Shown here: piece by piece, positions 7,660 to 16,978 of the stretch
Position numbering within the stretch: position 1 is the stretch's first letter
Layout of the letters: each line of letters begins with the position of its first letter
Assembly (NCBI GenBank): GCA_002344895.1
Contig: DDUR01000062.1
Span: forward strand, 1-29,627
From: Ignavibacteria bacterium UBA2333
GTDB lineage: Bacteria; Bacteroidota; Ignavibacteria; Kapaibacteriales; Kapaibacteriaceae
Reading direction: 5' to 3'
DNA: 29,627 nt
The notes under the pieces: model-generated
Databases searched by the model: none
Seen by the model: only the letters and a program-made list of their open reading frames with translations
Told to the model about the DNA's origin: nothing
Translations under genes and position numbers: made by a program

Positions 7660-10302
7660 TTAGCGGACGACGGTGATCGGAACCGTCGTTGAAGAGCCAT
7701 TCGTTGTAATAACGACGCGATACGGTCCAGAGGCAACTGGTGTACCTGCTTGCGAACGCAGATTCCAACGGCCTACTGACTGTACTTCGAATCGTGTTAC
7801 GACAGATCCAACACCGTCTACGATTACAACCGACGACGGTGCAGCAACACGAATTGTGACCTCATCCGTTGCCGGATTAGGATACACACTTGTTCCTGCA
7901 ACCTCATCACCGTCAACACTTACGGTTGGCGTTCCGCGACCGGATAGTGTCATCGATGAATTTCCACCAGTTGAGGATGTGATTGCAACACTTGATGCGC
8001 GATCACCAACAACGGACGGCGTGAAGACAACACAAACCTGTTTCGTTTCCCCTGGAGCAAACGAGATAGGAAGTGTTGTCGTTAACGAGTAGTCAGATGC
8101 AGCTGCACCGCCTACCGTCATTGCGTCGATGGTAACGTTTACTGCGCTTGTGTTTGTAACGTCAAAACACTTTGGTTCCGATGACTTCGAAACTTCTGTG
8201 TCATTAAACGCCAACGACGCAGGTGCACCATATCGCAGAACAGATTCTGCAAGAAGGTCTACCGTTCCCGTTGGAATAGGTGCATCCGTTGTTACGGTCA
8301 TTGAGCCATTCGCTGGTCCAAGAACTGTTGGTTCTGCACGCACCTCTACCGATGCAAATGCACCAGGTGCAAGTGTAAACGGTGTTGCTGGAGCGGTCAC
8401 CAGTGTGTAACCTGCACCAGCGATGGTGATGCTTTGAACCGTCATTGGTGCCGTCCCATCGTTTCCGATGAGATTTGTTAACGTTTGCTGCGTTGAGTAC
8501 CCAATTGGTATCTCACCAAAGTTTGCATTCTCCGTTGCAAGCAACAGATTAGGCTGGAGCGATTTTGGATCCGTTACAGATACACGTGCGTTGCGTGATG
8601 TAACGCCACCACAGACGTTGCTAATTGTAGCGAAGTAGTATCCAGCATCAGCAAGACGAACGGACGGAATCCGATACGTTGATTCCGTAGCACCATCGAT
8701 TGGCTTGCTGTTGAAGAACCACTGATATGTGCGTGCATCGGTAGCAGCTACAGAGAGGATAACCTCTTCACCAACCTGACGTGTGATGCTCGCCGGCTGC
8801 GTTGTGATTGAAGGCTTGCCGACAACGGTAATCGTTGCTATGGCAGTTGACGCAGAAAGTCCACAAGCACCACGAGCCATGCAGTAGTACGTTCCCGCAT
8901 CGGAAGCTGCTGCGCGTTCAATGCGGAACGTGTTCGTTGTTTGACCGGCAATCGGCGATCCATTGCGGTACCACTGATACGTGAGGTCTGGACCTGTAAA
9001 GGACGACGACAGTTCAAGCGGCTGTCCAGCACATGCATCAGCTGAGCTGATATCCGTTGCAAGTACAGGTGGCTCAAAGATGCCAACAAGTACCTCAGCT
9101 GACTGAGCAGTGATGATACAATTGTTTGGATTCGGCACGTTGGACTTTACAACACAACGGTACAGACCAACATTACTTGAGCTAAAGTTTGTGAATGCAA
9201 GGTTCTGCGTTGTTGCAACAAGTGCATTTCCGCGGTACCATTCATATGACAAACTTGTACCCGTGGCTTCGATGGTAAGTTGACCATTCGCACCAGGACA
9301 AAACGTTGTTGCAACAGGCTCGGTAACGACGCGAGGCTTCAGCGGAACCGTTACGATCGTGACTGACGTAGTAACCGTTGGACTACATGTTCCAGAAACA
9401 ACACAAGTGTAGGAACCAGGAGTTGCTGCGCCAGCGTTGTTGATCGTTAATGTACGCGAGGTTGCACCAGGAATATTGACGCCGTCCTTACGCCATTGAT
9501 ACGTAAGGTTTGTTCCCGTAGCCGTTACGGTTAGACTGCCATTGTCAGATTCGCAGATTGCGTACGTGGCCGGTGGTTGTTGCGTAATAACGGGTGGCTC
9601 CCATACGGTGAGATTCCACGGCGTTGTTGTGATGGTTGCTTCTGGGTCGCAGTCATCCGTAAGGACACAGTCATACAGACCAGCCTTCGCCTGACTCAGG
9701 TTTGTGATTGTAACCGTCGGTACGCGTGTTGAAGCAACGACGGTTCCATTTTGACGCCAGTTATACGTACCATTCTGCATCGATGCGGCGATAGACCACG
9801 TAATGCTTGTGCCAGCGCAGGCCGCTTGGTTGGGTCCAGGAATGGATGTGATGGTTGCAGGACCACAGGCTCGAATAAGTGTAAACGTTCCTGAGTAACC
9901 ATCGTAGTTGAAGGCATTATACCAGTAGCCACCGTAGTTCGGAATCTCTACGACACGAATCATATAGTTCGTGCCAGCGGGATTCGATGTGGTGGAGTTC
10001 CACTCGATATAGTTGGTGTAACCATCAACTGTTTGAATTTCATTCCACGACGAACCTCCGTTGCTGGAGTAGTCGACGCGATATGAATATCCTGACCATG
10101 CAGCGTCGTACGTAGCATACCACTTAATCGGTATGGCGTCTCCCTGCGTGTACTCATCGCCGCTCGCAGGCGTCTCGACGATAAGATTCCCCCAACCATA
10201 ATACTGAGCCGACACCACGGATGACGCCAGTGCCAGTATAACGGTTAAGGTGAGAATTCTTCCCGTCAACATCGCCATGCGACGTTGTATCGGTTTTCTC
10301 AT
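7660..10302 (-). CDS. Exported Ig-repeat protein with type IX sorting domain
   Basis: 880 aa. The start at 10302 has a good ribosome site (GGGAGAGG ending 5 bases upstream). A signal peptide ends near A32 (VVSA before QYYG). Residues about 37-145 form a beta domain (IVETPASGDEYTQGDAIPIKW) like those that bind or present cell-surface glycans. Five Ig-like repeats follow (about 148-590), each with the Cys...QW...Y-x-C pattern (for example LTYQWRKDG, GSYTCVV). Two choice-of-anchor/ASPM-SPD2-Hydin-like beta domains span about 590-795 (ENANFGEIPIG; CVVFTPSVVGDR). The C-terminal 75 residues (SVYPNPATDEVTIRV ... GPYRVVI) are a typical T9SS sorting domain, so the protein is probably exported and attached at the cell surface or released. 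An adhesin-like or matrix role is likely, but the ligand is unknown. A leader of about 220 bases with two hairpins precedes it. Confidence 0.88.
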   Translation of the reverse strand: MRKPIQRRMAMLTGRILTLTVILALASSVVSAQYYGWGNLIVETPASGDEYTQGDAIPIKWYATYDAAWSGYSYRVDYSSNGGSSWNEIQTVDGYTNYIEWNSTTSNPAGTNYMIRVVEIPNYGGYWYNAFNYDGYSGTFTLIRACGPATITSIPGPNQAACAGTSITWSIAASMQNGTYNWRQNGTVVASTRVPTVTITNLSQAKAGLYDCVLTDDCDPEATITTTPWNLTVWEPPVITQQPPATYAICESDNGSLTVTATGTNLTYQWRKDGVNIPGATSRTLTINNAGAATPGSYTCVVSGTCSPTVTTSVTIVTVPLKPRVVTEPVATTFCPGANGQLTIEATGTSLSYEWYRGNALVATTQNLAFTNFSSSNVGLYRCVVKSNVPNPNNCIITAQSAEVLVGIFEPPVLATDISSADACAGQPLELSSSFTGPDLTYQWYRNGSPIAGQTTNTFRIERAAASDAGTYYCMARGACGLSASTAIATITVVGKPSITTQPASITRQVGEEVILSVAATDARTYQWFFNSKPIDGATESTYRIPSVRLADAGYYFATISNVCGGVTSRNARVSVTDPKSLQPNLLLATENANFGEIPIGYSTQQTLTNLIGNDGTAPMTVQSITIAGAGYTLVTAPATPFTLAPGAFASVEVRAEPTVLGPANGSMTVTTDAPIPTGTVDLLAESVLRYGAPASLAFNDTEVSKSSEPKCFDVTNTSAVNVTIDAMTVGGAAASDYSLTTTLPISFAPGETKQVCVVFTPSVVGDRASSVAITSSTGGNSSMTLSGRGTPTVSVDGDEVAGTSVYPNPATDEVTIRVAAPSSVVIVDGVGSVVTRFEVQSVGRWNLRSQAGTPVASGPYRVVITTNGSSTTVPITVVR

Positions 10303-10356
10303 TTGACCTCTCCCTGAATGATGAGAACAAAAACTGTCGTGTTGAGAATGGAATAC

Positions 10357-10433
10357 AAGCGACCTTCTCTTCGCTTATATGCCACGTTCAGTTTCAAACG
10401 TTCTATCATGATCGACGTGACCTTCTCTTCACG
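10357..10433 (-). promoter_or_regulatory. Paired leader hairpins with identical loops and covarying stems
   Basis: Two hairpins, at 10357-10376 and 10416-10433, share the same 8-base loop (AGAGAAGG on the minus strand) but have different, compensated stems: 6 base pairs with AAGCGA/TCGCTT and 5 base pairs with CGTGA/TCACG. They lie 55-131 bases upstream of the Ig-repeat gene start, in its probable untranslated leader. The changed but still paired stems argue for a selected structure. A protein- or RNA-binding leader element is possible; the loop resembles a ribosome-binding sequence. It could equally be a pair of DNA operator sites. Confidence 0.4.
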
Positions 10434-10534
10434 CCTCTCACGCTTCACATTGCTGTAATTGTCGTCCAGTACCCGTTGCTCTTCAACAGAATAGGATGAT
10501 CCGGACTCAGTTGTACATTCTGTGAGTTTCCTCC

Positions 10535-10563
10535 GTTAGATGCTTGAGTTTTCCCCAAGTCAA
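10535..10563 (-). promoter_or_regulatory. Possible promoter of the Ig-repeat protein gene
   Basis: On the minus strand, TTGACT (10558-10563) and TCTAAC (10535-10540) are separated by 17 bases, an acceptable sigma-70-like arrangement (5/6 and 4/6 matches). It lies within the 278-base gap 10303-10580, which holds no gene. Bacteroidota often use other promoter shapes, so this is tentative. Confidence 0.25.
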
Positions 10564-10580
10564 CATGCAATTATCGTGTT

Positions 10581-13500
10581 TTATTCTGTACACACAACAA
10601 AACTCCACCGTCGGCCTGTTGTGGAAACCAAGGAAACCAGATAAGTACCGGATCCCCATGTCTGTGTTTCGTTTTCAAAAATGTGTACTCCCTGACTGAA
10701 CTCCCGTTTCATGATGATCCGTCCAGTCACATCAAAGACCGAAACGGAGGCCAACAGAATGTCATTCTGAGCCGTAACACGAAGTGTGCCAAACGTCATC
10801 AACAGAGTAGGCCCTGGTTCCGTTACATCTTGGTGTGAACTCGTTGACGTGCGTGTGTGGAATCGTGACGACGTAGAATAATCCGGGAGAGAACTTGTTG
10901 GGGCTACGGCAGCCACTCGCCACCATATGGTTCGTCCTGAGGGGACATCGTACGTAGCAGAACCAGTCGACGTTGGTGACGAATGCACGAGGTTGTCGAA
11001 GGAATCATCAAAGGCAAACTCAACACGATACTCCGTAAACACCGGATTTGTTGTGAACGTCACAACACCGCGTTCAGGTACTTCAATGGCGTCCCATGGA
11101 GGACTTACTGGCCGTGGTATTGCCGCAGCAGTTGCATTTGTGCGGAAGTGTGCAGCTTCTGACCATGTGCCATTTGCATCGTCTGCTAATCCCATCACCT
11201 TCCACGAATAGTCTGTTGAGGCATCGAGGCTAGGTACGACAACTGATGTTGTGGTAATTGAAGGGAATTCAACGATGACTTCCTCATCAAAGTCTCTCGT
11301 TACAACAACATGATAGTACGTTGCCGAGTCAACTGCATTCCACGTAAAGACAATGTCGTCAGGATCCCGACCTTCGCCATTCTTCGGCGCGACAATAACT
11401 GACGCGCGAAGGGTACGATCGGCAAGGGTGCGAAAACGACGCGATGAACTAAAGTCACCAGCACCGTGTCGACCAATCGAGCGTACTCTCCATGTATACG
11501 ACGTTGCTCTCCGAAGTCCGCGCAGCTCATATGACCTCGCCGCAATCGTATCCTCTGCAATAACGTGTCCGGCAACTGTTTCACGTACTTCCAGATGGTA
11601 ACTCACGGCTCCCGATGCACTGTCCCACGATACCGTCAATCCATCTATTGGCTGCATCGTTGCATCAGCATTCGGTATGATCAATGAGGGGGCAGAAGGG
11701 GCCGTCAGAAAAGTTGCCAGTTCAGATGTAGGCCCAGCACCCGCAGGCCCAAATGCCGATACCGTCCACAGGTACAGACTCCGTCCATCTAGACTCAGAT
11801 GTGAACGGAACACAGTGTCAACCACCAACGTGTCGATCAGCGGTGTTGGAGCTCCACTCTTTCGGAGTGTGAGGGCATAACTTGTAGCACCATGTACAGA
11901 CCTCCACACAAATGTTGGTCGACTTCCTTGCGCCGTCGTGTCCGTACCAGCAATTCGTGGTGTTATGAGTACGGGTGTGCCCAGTCGCGTTGTGAACGTT
12001 GACCAGTCTGACCATGGACCGTAGGTGGCTCCGAGTCTACTTCGTACGCGCCATTGGTGCGTCGTAGCAGATGTTGGTTCGAAGATGTTTGTATCAGTTC
12101 TTGAAACGGTTCGCAGAAAGATCCGCTTACCCTCACCGTCAACAACCTCCACTTCATACCGTCCATCACCTACAGCAGTTGACCACGATAGACGTGTTGG
12201 CACAGCAACATTTGTTGCTTCGTGAACCGGCATGATAAGAGACGGCACATAACACGGAATGTAGGCAAGCGCAAATTCACCAACGAGGAGTGTAGAAACA
12301 TTGAGTTTGCCCGTTTGGCCATCATACGTAGCGGCCACCTTTGTAAACTCACCTACACCTTCGGAAGGACGATGGAGAAGTGTAATCTGACTTGGTGACA
12401 CGACTCCAGGGATGGTTCCCAGAGAAAAGCTTATGGTACCACGAACGTTAGTGGTATCATTAATTCGTAGAGTAAATCGAGTTGGAAGAATTGTGCATGG
12501 CTCATCACCAGCTACCGATACATTACGAGGTGCATAGAAGTGACGTTCTACAGCGACGGATCTCCTGCCGGGATTTGACGTGATGTTCATCGTAACATGT
12601 GTTGAGCTGTCACCACTCGTGAAGGATACCGGGCCCGTATATACAGCCGTGCGCAGACTTCGTGTGAGAGCAACCGGAGCTTTCCATGTTCGGTACGCCG
12701 GTATAAACTCACCTGGCGCAGTTTCAAGTTCGAGCTGAACAGTACCGTCCTTACTTACTTCCGTACAAATCACCTCCGTCCGTGTATTGCCCCAACCAAT
12801 TAGGATGTTACCTGTCTCTAGTTCTAACGCACTCCCCATTGTTTGTGCAAAAAGATCTGGAGTATGGCGATACTGCCACACTCTTCTTGCCTCCATATTG
12901 ATTGTATCAAGCGAATACTCAACAGCACGAGAGAATCTGAACTCTTCGGGACGAAGGTTTCCATTGTCGTACATCAGGATTGTGCCGCTTGTTGTTCGGC
13001 TTACAGTATGCTGATGTGAAAACCCGACAAACGTTCCGTGCTGATCGCCGATAATGTCAAACTGATTGTTTTTTGATCCAGATCCTCCAAATCGCCACTT
13101 GATTGCACCAGTTGTACGGTGAAGTTTGATGACTTCATCAATGTTTCGACACGATACGAGAAAGTGGCCGTCAGAATCTTCAGATACCGAGTTTACATGG
13201 ATGTAGTCGATGTTATCTGCCGTTAAATCAACGTCCTCTGTTGCATCGGTCACCGGAATGACGTCCAATGACTTCCATGTAAATACAACATCACCGTCTG
13301 GTTCAATCTCAAAGATTACAGCACCGAATACACGAGCACTGGGTTTGCCGTTTGGCACCAATACTGACATGTCAACGAATCTTGTTTCACTTGCCAATAG
13401 GAGAAAATTCCCATTCTTCAGTATTCGACCTTCATGGAAGTCAGGGAAAAATCCACTTGGACAGACAATCGTGTCTAAGGGATTTAACCATTGATCCCTA

Positions 13501-13820
13501 CGGATGTATTTCTGATCTTGAGCAGCGAAATGTGTAATCGTACCGTCTGTCGATAGTAGATTCGTCGGCACTCTCGCATAGGACTTATACGGAACGTGTC
13601 CGGTATTGTCCATAAGCGAGATGGTATCCATGCCGTTCGGTGCAATCATGAGATAGCCCGGCGACGGATTTCGGAATACTGTCGGCACTAATTCACGAAC
13701 CATCGTTCCAACCTGCCCCTGCATGACGACACTACCCCACACGGAGAGTATGACTAAAATCACAGTCTGTAAACTGGACGAGATGTGGGTTCGACGTGTT
13801 CTGATGTTGGTGTACACCAT
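10581..13820 (-). CDS. Arylsulfotransferase-like/FN3 exported protein with type IX-type C-terminus
   Basis: About 1,079 aa from the ATG at 13820. This start gives an N-terminal signal (TRRTHISSSLQTVILVILSVWGSVVMQG, core LQTVILVILSVWGS); upstream starts would bury it. Residues about 40-420 match the arylsulfotransferase (ASST) propeller family: IHVNSVSEDSDGHFLVSCRN, GAIKWRFGG, FSHQHTVSR and MYDNGN. The His of IHVNS, the Arg of SCRN and the His of HQHT fall where ASST active-site residues lie. About four fibronectin-III-like domains follow (SWDSASGAVSYHLEV, TYTWRV, FTWNAVDSATYYHVVV), joined by short Pro-rich linkers. The last 75 residues (LASVSVFDVTGRI ... GSGTYLVSLVS) look like a T9SS sorting domain. 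Whether it transfers sulfate from phenolic esters or is a non-enzymatic propeller is not known. It is transcribed head-to-head with 13783-15606 with overlapping 5' ends. Confidence 0.8.
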   Translation of the reverse strand: MVYTNIRTRRTHISSSLQTVILVILSVWGSVVMQGQVGTMVRELVPTVFRNPSPGYLMIAPNGMDTISLMDNTGHVPYKSYARVPTNLLSTDGTITHFAAQDQKYIRRDQWLNPLDTIVCPSGFFPDFHEGRILKNGNFLLLASETRFVDMSVLVPNGKPSARVFGAVIFEIEPDGDVVFTWKSLDVIPVTDATEDVDLTADNIDYIHVNSVSEDSDGHFLVSCRNIDEVIKLHRTTGAIKWRFGGSGSKNNQFDIIGDQHGTFVGFSHQHTVSRTTSGTILMYDNGNLRPEEFRFSRAVEYSLDTINMEARRVWQYRHTPDLFAQTMGSALELETGNILIGWGNTRTEVICTEVSKDGTVQLELETAPGEFIPAYRTWKAPVALTRSLRTAVYTGPVSFTSGDSSTHVTMNITSNPGRRSVAVERHFYAPRNVSVAGDEPCTILPTRFTLRINDTTNVRGTISFSLGTIPGVVSPSQITLLHRPSEGVGEFTKVAATYDGQTGKLNVSTLLVGEFALAYIPCYVPSLIMPVHEATNVAVPTRLSWSTAVGDGRYEVEVVDGEGKRIFLRTVSRTDTNIFEPTSATTHQWRVRSRLGATYGPWSDWSTFTTRLGTPVLITPRIAGTDTTAQGSRPTFVWRSVHGATSYALTLRKSGAPTPLIDTLVVDTVFRSHLSLDGRSLYLWTVSAFGPAGAGPTSELATFLTAPSAPSLIIPNADATMQPIDGLTVSWDSASGAVSYHLEVRETVAGHVIAEDTIAARSYELRGLRRATSYTWRVRSIGRHGAGDFSSSRRFRTLADRTLRASVIVAPKNGEGRDPDDIVFTWNAVDSATYYHVVVTRDFDEEVIVEFPSITTTSVVVPSLDASTDYSWKVMGLADDANGTWSEAAHFRTNATAAAIPRPVSPPWDAIEVPERGVVTFTTNPVFTEYRVEFAFDDSFDNLVHSSPTSTGSATYDVPSGRTIWWRVAAVAPTSSLPDYSTSSRFHTRTSTSSHQDVTEPGPTLLMTFGTLRVTAQNDILLASVSVFDVTGRIIMKREFSQGVHIFENETQTWGSGTYLVSLVSTTGRRWSFVVCTE
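11689..11702 (+). repeat. G-rich 14-base motif GGGGCAGAAGGGGC, copy 2
   Basis: Exact second copy of the 14-mer at 3877-3890, again on the plus strand and antisense to a gene, here in an APSAPS linker between FN3 domains of the arylsulfotransferase-like protein. Confidence 0.6.
13783..13820. other. Overlapping 5' ends of two divergent genes
   Basis: The chosen starts of the minus gene (13820) and the plus gene (13783) overlap by 38 bases, each needed to keep an N-terminal signal sequence. Inside it, 13809-13818 is a perfect palindrome (ggtgtacacc), which both proteins read as Val-Tyr-Thr. Each promoter must therefore lie inside the other gene's coding sequence, or one start must be further in. 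Confidence 0.55.
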
Positions 13821-15606
13821 GGTTCTGGTTTTCCTGTTCTGCATTCTGGGCTCGACGAGATCCCTAGCCGCTCCAATAACCGTCTTGGATAGCATAGGTT
13901 TCCGAGGATTCGTCAAAATACCGACAGAACCACTCTTTGGCATCAATCAATTCCTTCGCTGTGACGATGCAGTGTATCTCGTTTCGGCAAATGAGATTCG
14001 AGTGTCAAAGGATACAGGTTTGTCATGGCAGTATGTCACGGAACCGCTCAAGTACCGGTCAGTTTCCGCTGTAACGGCATGGGGAGATACCACCGTTGTA
14101 GGAACTCGAGGAGGCGGGGTCTACATCTCCACGAATGCCGGGTTGACATGGAAACGCTGGACTGCTCTGAGAGTACCCGATACCGTTCGTGCCATCGTAT
14201 CCGTAAAACAGGATATCGCCATACTGTCGGCGGACGGTACGTTGTTCACAACGGATCTTGACGACATTCTGGATGGTGATAGTCCCGACGTTATAGATTC
14301 GGGAATTGTCTCAGTCTTTGCGTGGAATGACGAATTTCACGTTTTGCGTACGTCTGGAAGTGTGGGCACATTCTCCGACACAACGTTCTCCCTCCCGCAC
14401 CCTGTAGCGCACGACGAACGAGTCTTGTTTGCTCCGTTTCAAGCGGGCATCCGGATTCTCGTTGGTCAGCATGTCTATGAACAGCGTACGGACACGAAAG
14501 ACATAGATACGCTGCGTGTTCTCGATGCGGATTGGACAGCAGCCGACATCAATGATAATGTTCTTGTGTATGCGCGACGCGACGGCTCAATTGAAATCGA
14601 CGCTCTTGATGCATCAGGCTATCGTGAGAATATCAAGCCAACACTTTCTGAGGCTTCAGCGATCATATCTGCACTGGCTGTGACCGATTCCACGATAGCT
14701 GTAGGAACACGACGCGGCCCAGCTCGAATCTATCTTTTTCAACGTAAGCGGAATCAATGGCGACCCCTAAGTACAAGCCGTCCGAACGTTCCGTTTGATG
14801 TTGTGTCATTCGTCCGAGCCGACAACCGCTTGTTTGTCGCCACACAGCAGGAAGGCGTGATGGAGGTTTCTTCATCACGGAATGTAGTCGTGAATCTTTC
14901 GGATGGCTATGCGGAATCCATCTTTACACACGGTGTTGAATCTTCACTAGGATTACTCATCACCTCACGACAGGCCGGCATTGTTCTCATTCGTTCGTGC
15001 TTATCAGAGCCAGAGTGGTTACCGTTGCCCGTTGATCGACGCCAGGTGATTACCTGTGGTGCGCGTGATAATGTACTTGCCGTTGCTCTTCGTAATGGCG
15101 GAGTTCTTGTATCACGTAACTCCGGCAGATCGTGGAAACGAAGCCCCTTTCCCGGCCCCTTGATCAATAAAATTGTTGTGGATGGTGATGCGATAAATGC
15201 ACTTACTGTCAAGGGAATTATGACGTCCAACGATGACGGCGAGTCCTGGCGTTGGAGGTATGATACAACTACGATCGGCGATGCACACTTATTGACAACA
15301 GTGAACGGAATGACCTTCATTTCTCATCGTGTATCTACATCTGTAGAGGATGGGAACACGACGGCACCTGTTCCGCTGAATCCGCCCGAGAGATTTCCTT
15401 CGAGGATTTCAAGTCTTCTCTTTCACAATGGTGTTTTTATCGCTGCTGGACTTCCGTGTACGTATACGTCATCGGACAATGGTGTGTCGTGGCAACAACA
15501 TCCGATCCCCGATGTGAAGGGTATTCGTGCGCAGATCATTCTGGGTGACACGTATCTCTGCGCTGTTGACAATGGCGACATATGGCGCGCAGAGATGATG
15601 TGGTAA
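13783..15606 (+). CDS. Exported Asp-box (BNR) beta-propeller protein
   Basis: About 607 aa from the ATG at 13783. Upstream ATGs at 13723 and 13750 are possible but would put a polar tail before the signal. The N-terminus MWVRRVLMLVYTMVLVFLF... up to STRSLAA is a signal peptide. The mature part has at least five Asp-box motifs (S-x-D/N-x-G-x-S/T-W): SKDTGLSWQ, STNAGLTWK, SRNSGRSWK, SNDDGESWR and SSDNGVSWQ, spaced along the protein as in sialidase, photosystem-assembly Ycf48 or sortilin-type propellers. No catalytic residues of sialidases stand out, so a binding or scaffold role is more likely than hydrolysis. There is no recognisable T9SS sorting domain at the C-terminus. It is the only plus-strand gene in this region and is convergent with the glycosyltransferase gene, 55 bases away. 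Confidence 0.75.
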   Translation: MWVRRVLMLVYTMVLVFLFCILGSTRSLAAPITVLDSIGFRGFVKIPTEPLFGINQFLRCDDAVYLVSANEIRVSKDTGLSWQYVTEPLKYRSVSAVTAWGDTTVVGTRGGGVYISTNAGLTWKRWTALRVPDTVRAIVSVKQDIAILSADGTLFTTDLDDILDGDSPDVIDSGIVSVFAWNDEFHVLRTSGSVGTFSDTTFSLPHPVAHDERVLFAPFQAGIRILVGQHVYEQRTDTKDIDTLRVLDADWTAADINDNVLVYARRDGSIEIDALDASGYRENIKPTLSEASAIISALAVTDSTIAVGTRRGPARIYLFQRKRNQWRPLSTSRPNVPFDVVSFVRADNRLFVATQQEGVMEVSSSRNVVVNLSDGYAESIFTHGVESSLGLLITSRQAGIVLIRSCLSEPEWLPLPVDRRQVITCGARDNVLAVALRNGGVLVSRNSGRSWKRSPFPGPLINKIVVDGDAINALTVKGIMTSNDDGESWRWRYDTTTIGDAHLLTTVNGMTFISHRVSTSVEDGNTTAPVPLNPPERFPSRISSLLFHNGVFIAAGLPCTYTSSDNGVSWQQHPIPDVKGIRAQIILGDTYLCAVDNGDIWRAEMMW

Positions 15607-15661
15607 TCATCATGACGGCCGTTTGATTGACGGTACTGTAAGGCCGCCTTGTTATGACTCG

Positions 15662-16978
15662 TTAGCGATGCAGCGGATGGTCACTACGTTCAAACGTTCC
15701 GTGGCTCATAACGTCACGGATGTTATATGTACCCATTTTCCGGGCCCTCAGAAAACCCATCCATGCCATATCTGCAAACTTGCCATTGTCGAGCATTTCA
15801 AATAACCATTCACCGGCATGATCAGGTTTCTCTTGACGCATTCCCGCACCAATCTCCAACAACCACTTACGATTAAATTTCTCCTGTGACCCGATTGGTG
15901 GTGTCATGATGATTGGCAACCCGAGTCCCGAATAGAACGATAGTTCAGAAGGTTTTGTCCAAAGAACATCAGTAGTATGAATAGCACTATCAAATGCATC
16001 AAAATATTCAGCTACACTATCGGCATAGATAACATCAACACTTTCACCGATACCATCCAGTCGCTGGATCTCGCGAACAAAGTAGTCGCGCACTTCTGGA
16101 CGTGTTCCGGCAACGAGTCGTAATCGCATCGTACGTTCCCGCAACCGAGAAGCGAATGTCTTCAGAAGAGAGACCGCAATCTCTTTGAGTGCACCGGCAC
16201 CGCCTACGGCGTACATGATGGTAAGCACTCTATCCGTTGGAACATCGCAGTCGAATGTGTCGCCTAGATGATGACGTACACTCGGACCGTGGGACACACT
16301 AAAGCGTCCAGTTGGATCGAGCACGCGTAGCCGCGTTGCCAGGTCAGCCTTCAACACCGGAAGGTCACGACCACCGAGTAACGACTCGTCAAGAGGAAAA
16401 CCTGTGAGGAAGATTCGTTCCTGGGGCACACCATACGATTGTAGACGGCGTGCTGCCTTACCACATGGAGCGAAGTATGTGATACGTGACTCAAAAGGGT
16501 CTCGTGCCACCCATACACGATTAAGGTCTGCATCACAGATGATGCAGTAAATCGGTTCATGACCATCGAGGTCTGCAACAATCGCCGGGACGTAGAACGA
16601 TGTGAGTACAGGCCGCCATTCCGTTCGTAGTTGTCGACGGATTCCTTCACCAAGTCCACGCGAGATTTCGCGATGTAACATGTCTACTTGAAACGTTCGC
16701 TCCGACAGGTTGCGCATCGGATACAGAGAAGGAATGTGCAGTAGTCTATCAAGAACGGCGAAAAGACGTTTGCCAACAACAGGAATACTACGTGCGCGGG
16801 AGAATCCCTCGTACAAACGCAGATATCGTCGCCAAAGCCTTCGCTCTGACGGCGTAGCAAGGTCATTGTCACCAGCAGCAATAATGCCACCATGTGCTAT
16901 GGCGCGAAAGGGGCGTACGGCACGCTGGTGGCCATAACCCATGTCGGCCGTAATAACGAATGGATCGGTTGTGAACAT
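15662..16978 (-). CDS. GT28/MGDG-synthase-like glycosyltransferase
   Basis: 438 aa. The N-terminal ADMGYGHQRAV (11-21) has the GxGH glycine loop of MurG/MGDG synthase-type GT-B enzymes. The C-terminal stretch LWTKPSELSFYSGLGLPIIMTPP followed by SQEKFNRKWLLEIGAG matches the sugar-nucleotide half of GT28 enzymes (KPSEL, polar loop, QE..N). Such enzymes place a sugar on a lipid, for example diacylglycerol. No transmembrane segment is evident, so it would act at the inner face of the cytoplasmic membrane. Its ATG overlaps the stop of the radical SAM gene by one base (TAATG), which implies translational coupling and a shared pathway. The sugar and acceptor are unknown. A long insertion between the halves (about 215-260) is less conserved. 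It ends the long minus-strand gene run. Confidence 0.7.
   Translation of the reverse strand: MFTTDPFVITADMGYGHQRAVRPFRAIAHGGIIAAGDNDLATPSERRLWRRYLRLYEGFSRARSIPVVGKRLFAVLDRLLHIPSLYPMRNLSERTFQVDMLHREISRGLGEGIRRQLRTEWRPVLTSFYVPAIVADLDGHEPIYCIICDADLNRVWVARDPFESRITYFAPCGKAARRLQSYGVPQERIFLTGFPLDESLLGGRDLPVLKADLATRLRVLDPTGRFSVSHGPSVRHHLGDTFDCDVPTDRVLTIMYAVGGAGALKEIAVSLLKTFASRLRERTMRLRLVAGTRPEVRDYFVREIQRLDGIGESVDVIYADSVAEYFDAFDSAIHTTDVLWTKPSELSFYSGLGLPIIMTPPIGSQEKFNRKWLLEIGAGMRQEKPDHAGEWLFEMLDNGKFADMAWMGFLRARKMGTYNIRDVMSHGTFERSDHPLHR

Noticed and set aside
10303..10580. Small gene in the 278-base gap
   Set aside because: No frame has a credible start and ribosome site; the gap instead holds a possible promoter and the paired hairpins.
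15607..15661. Terminator hairpin between the propeller and glycosyltransferase genes
   Set aside because: Only short, poorly placed GC arms are seen, with no T-tract.
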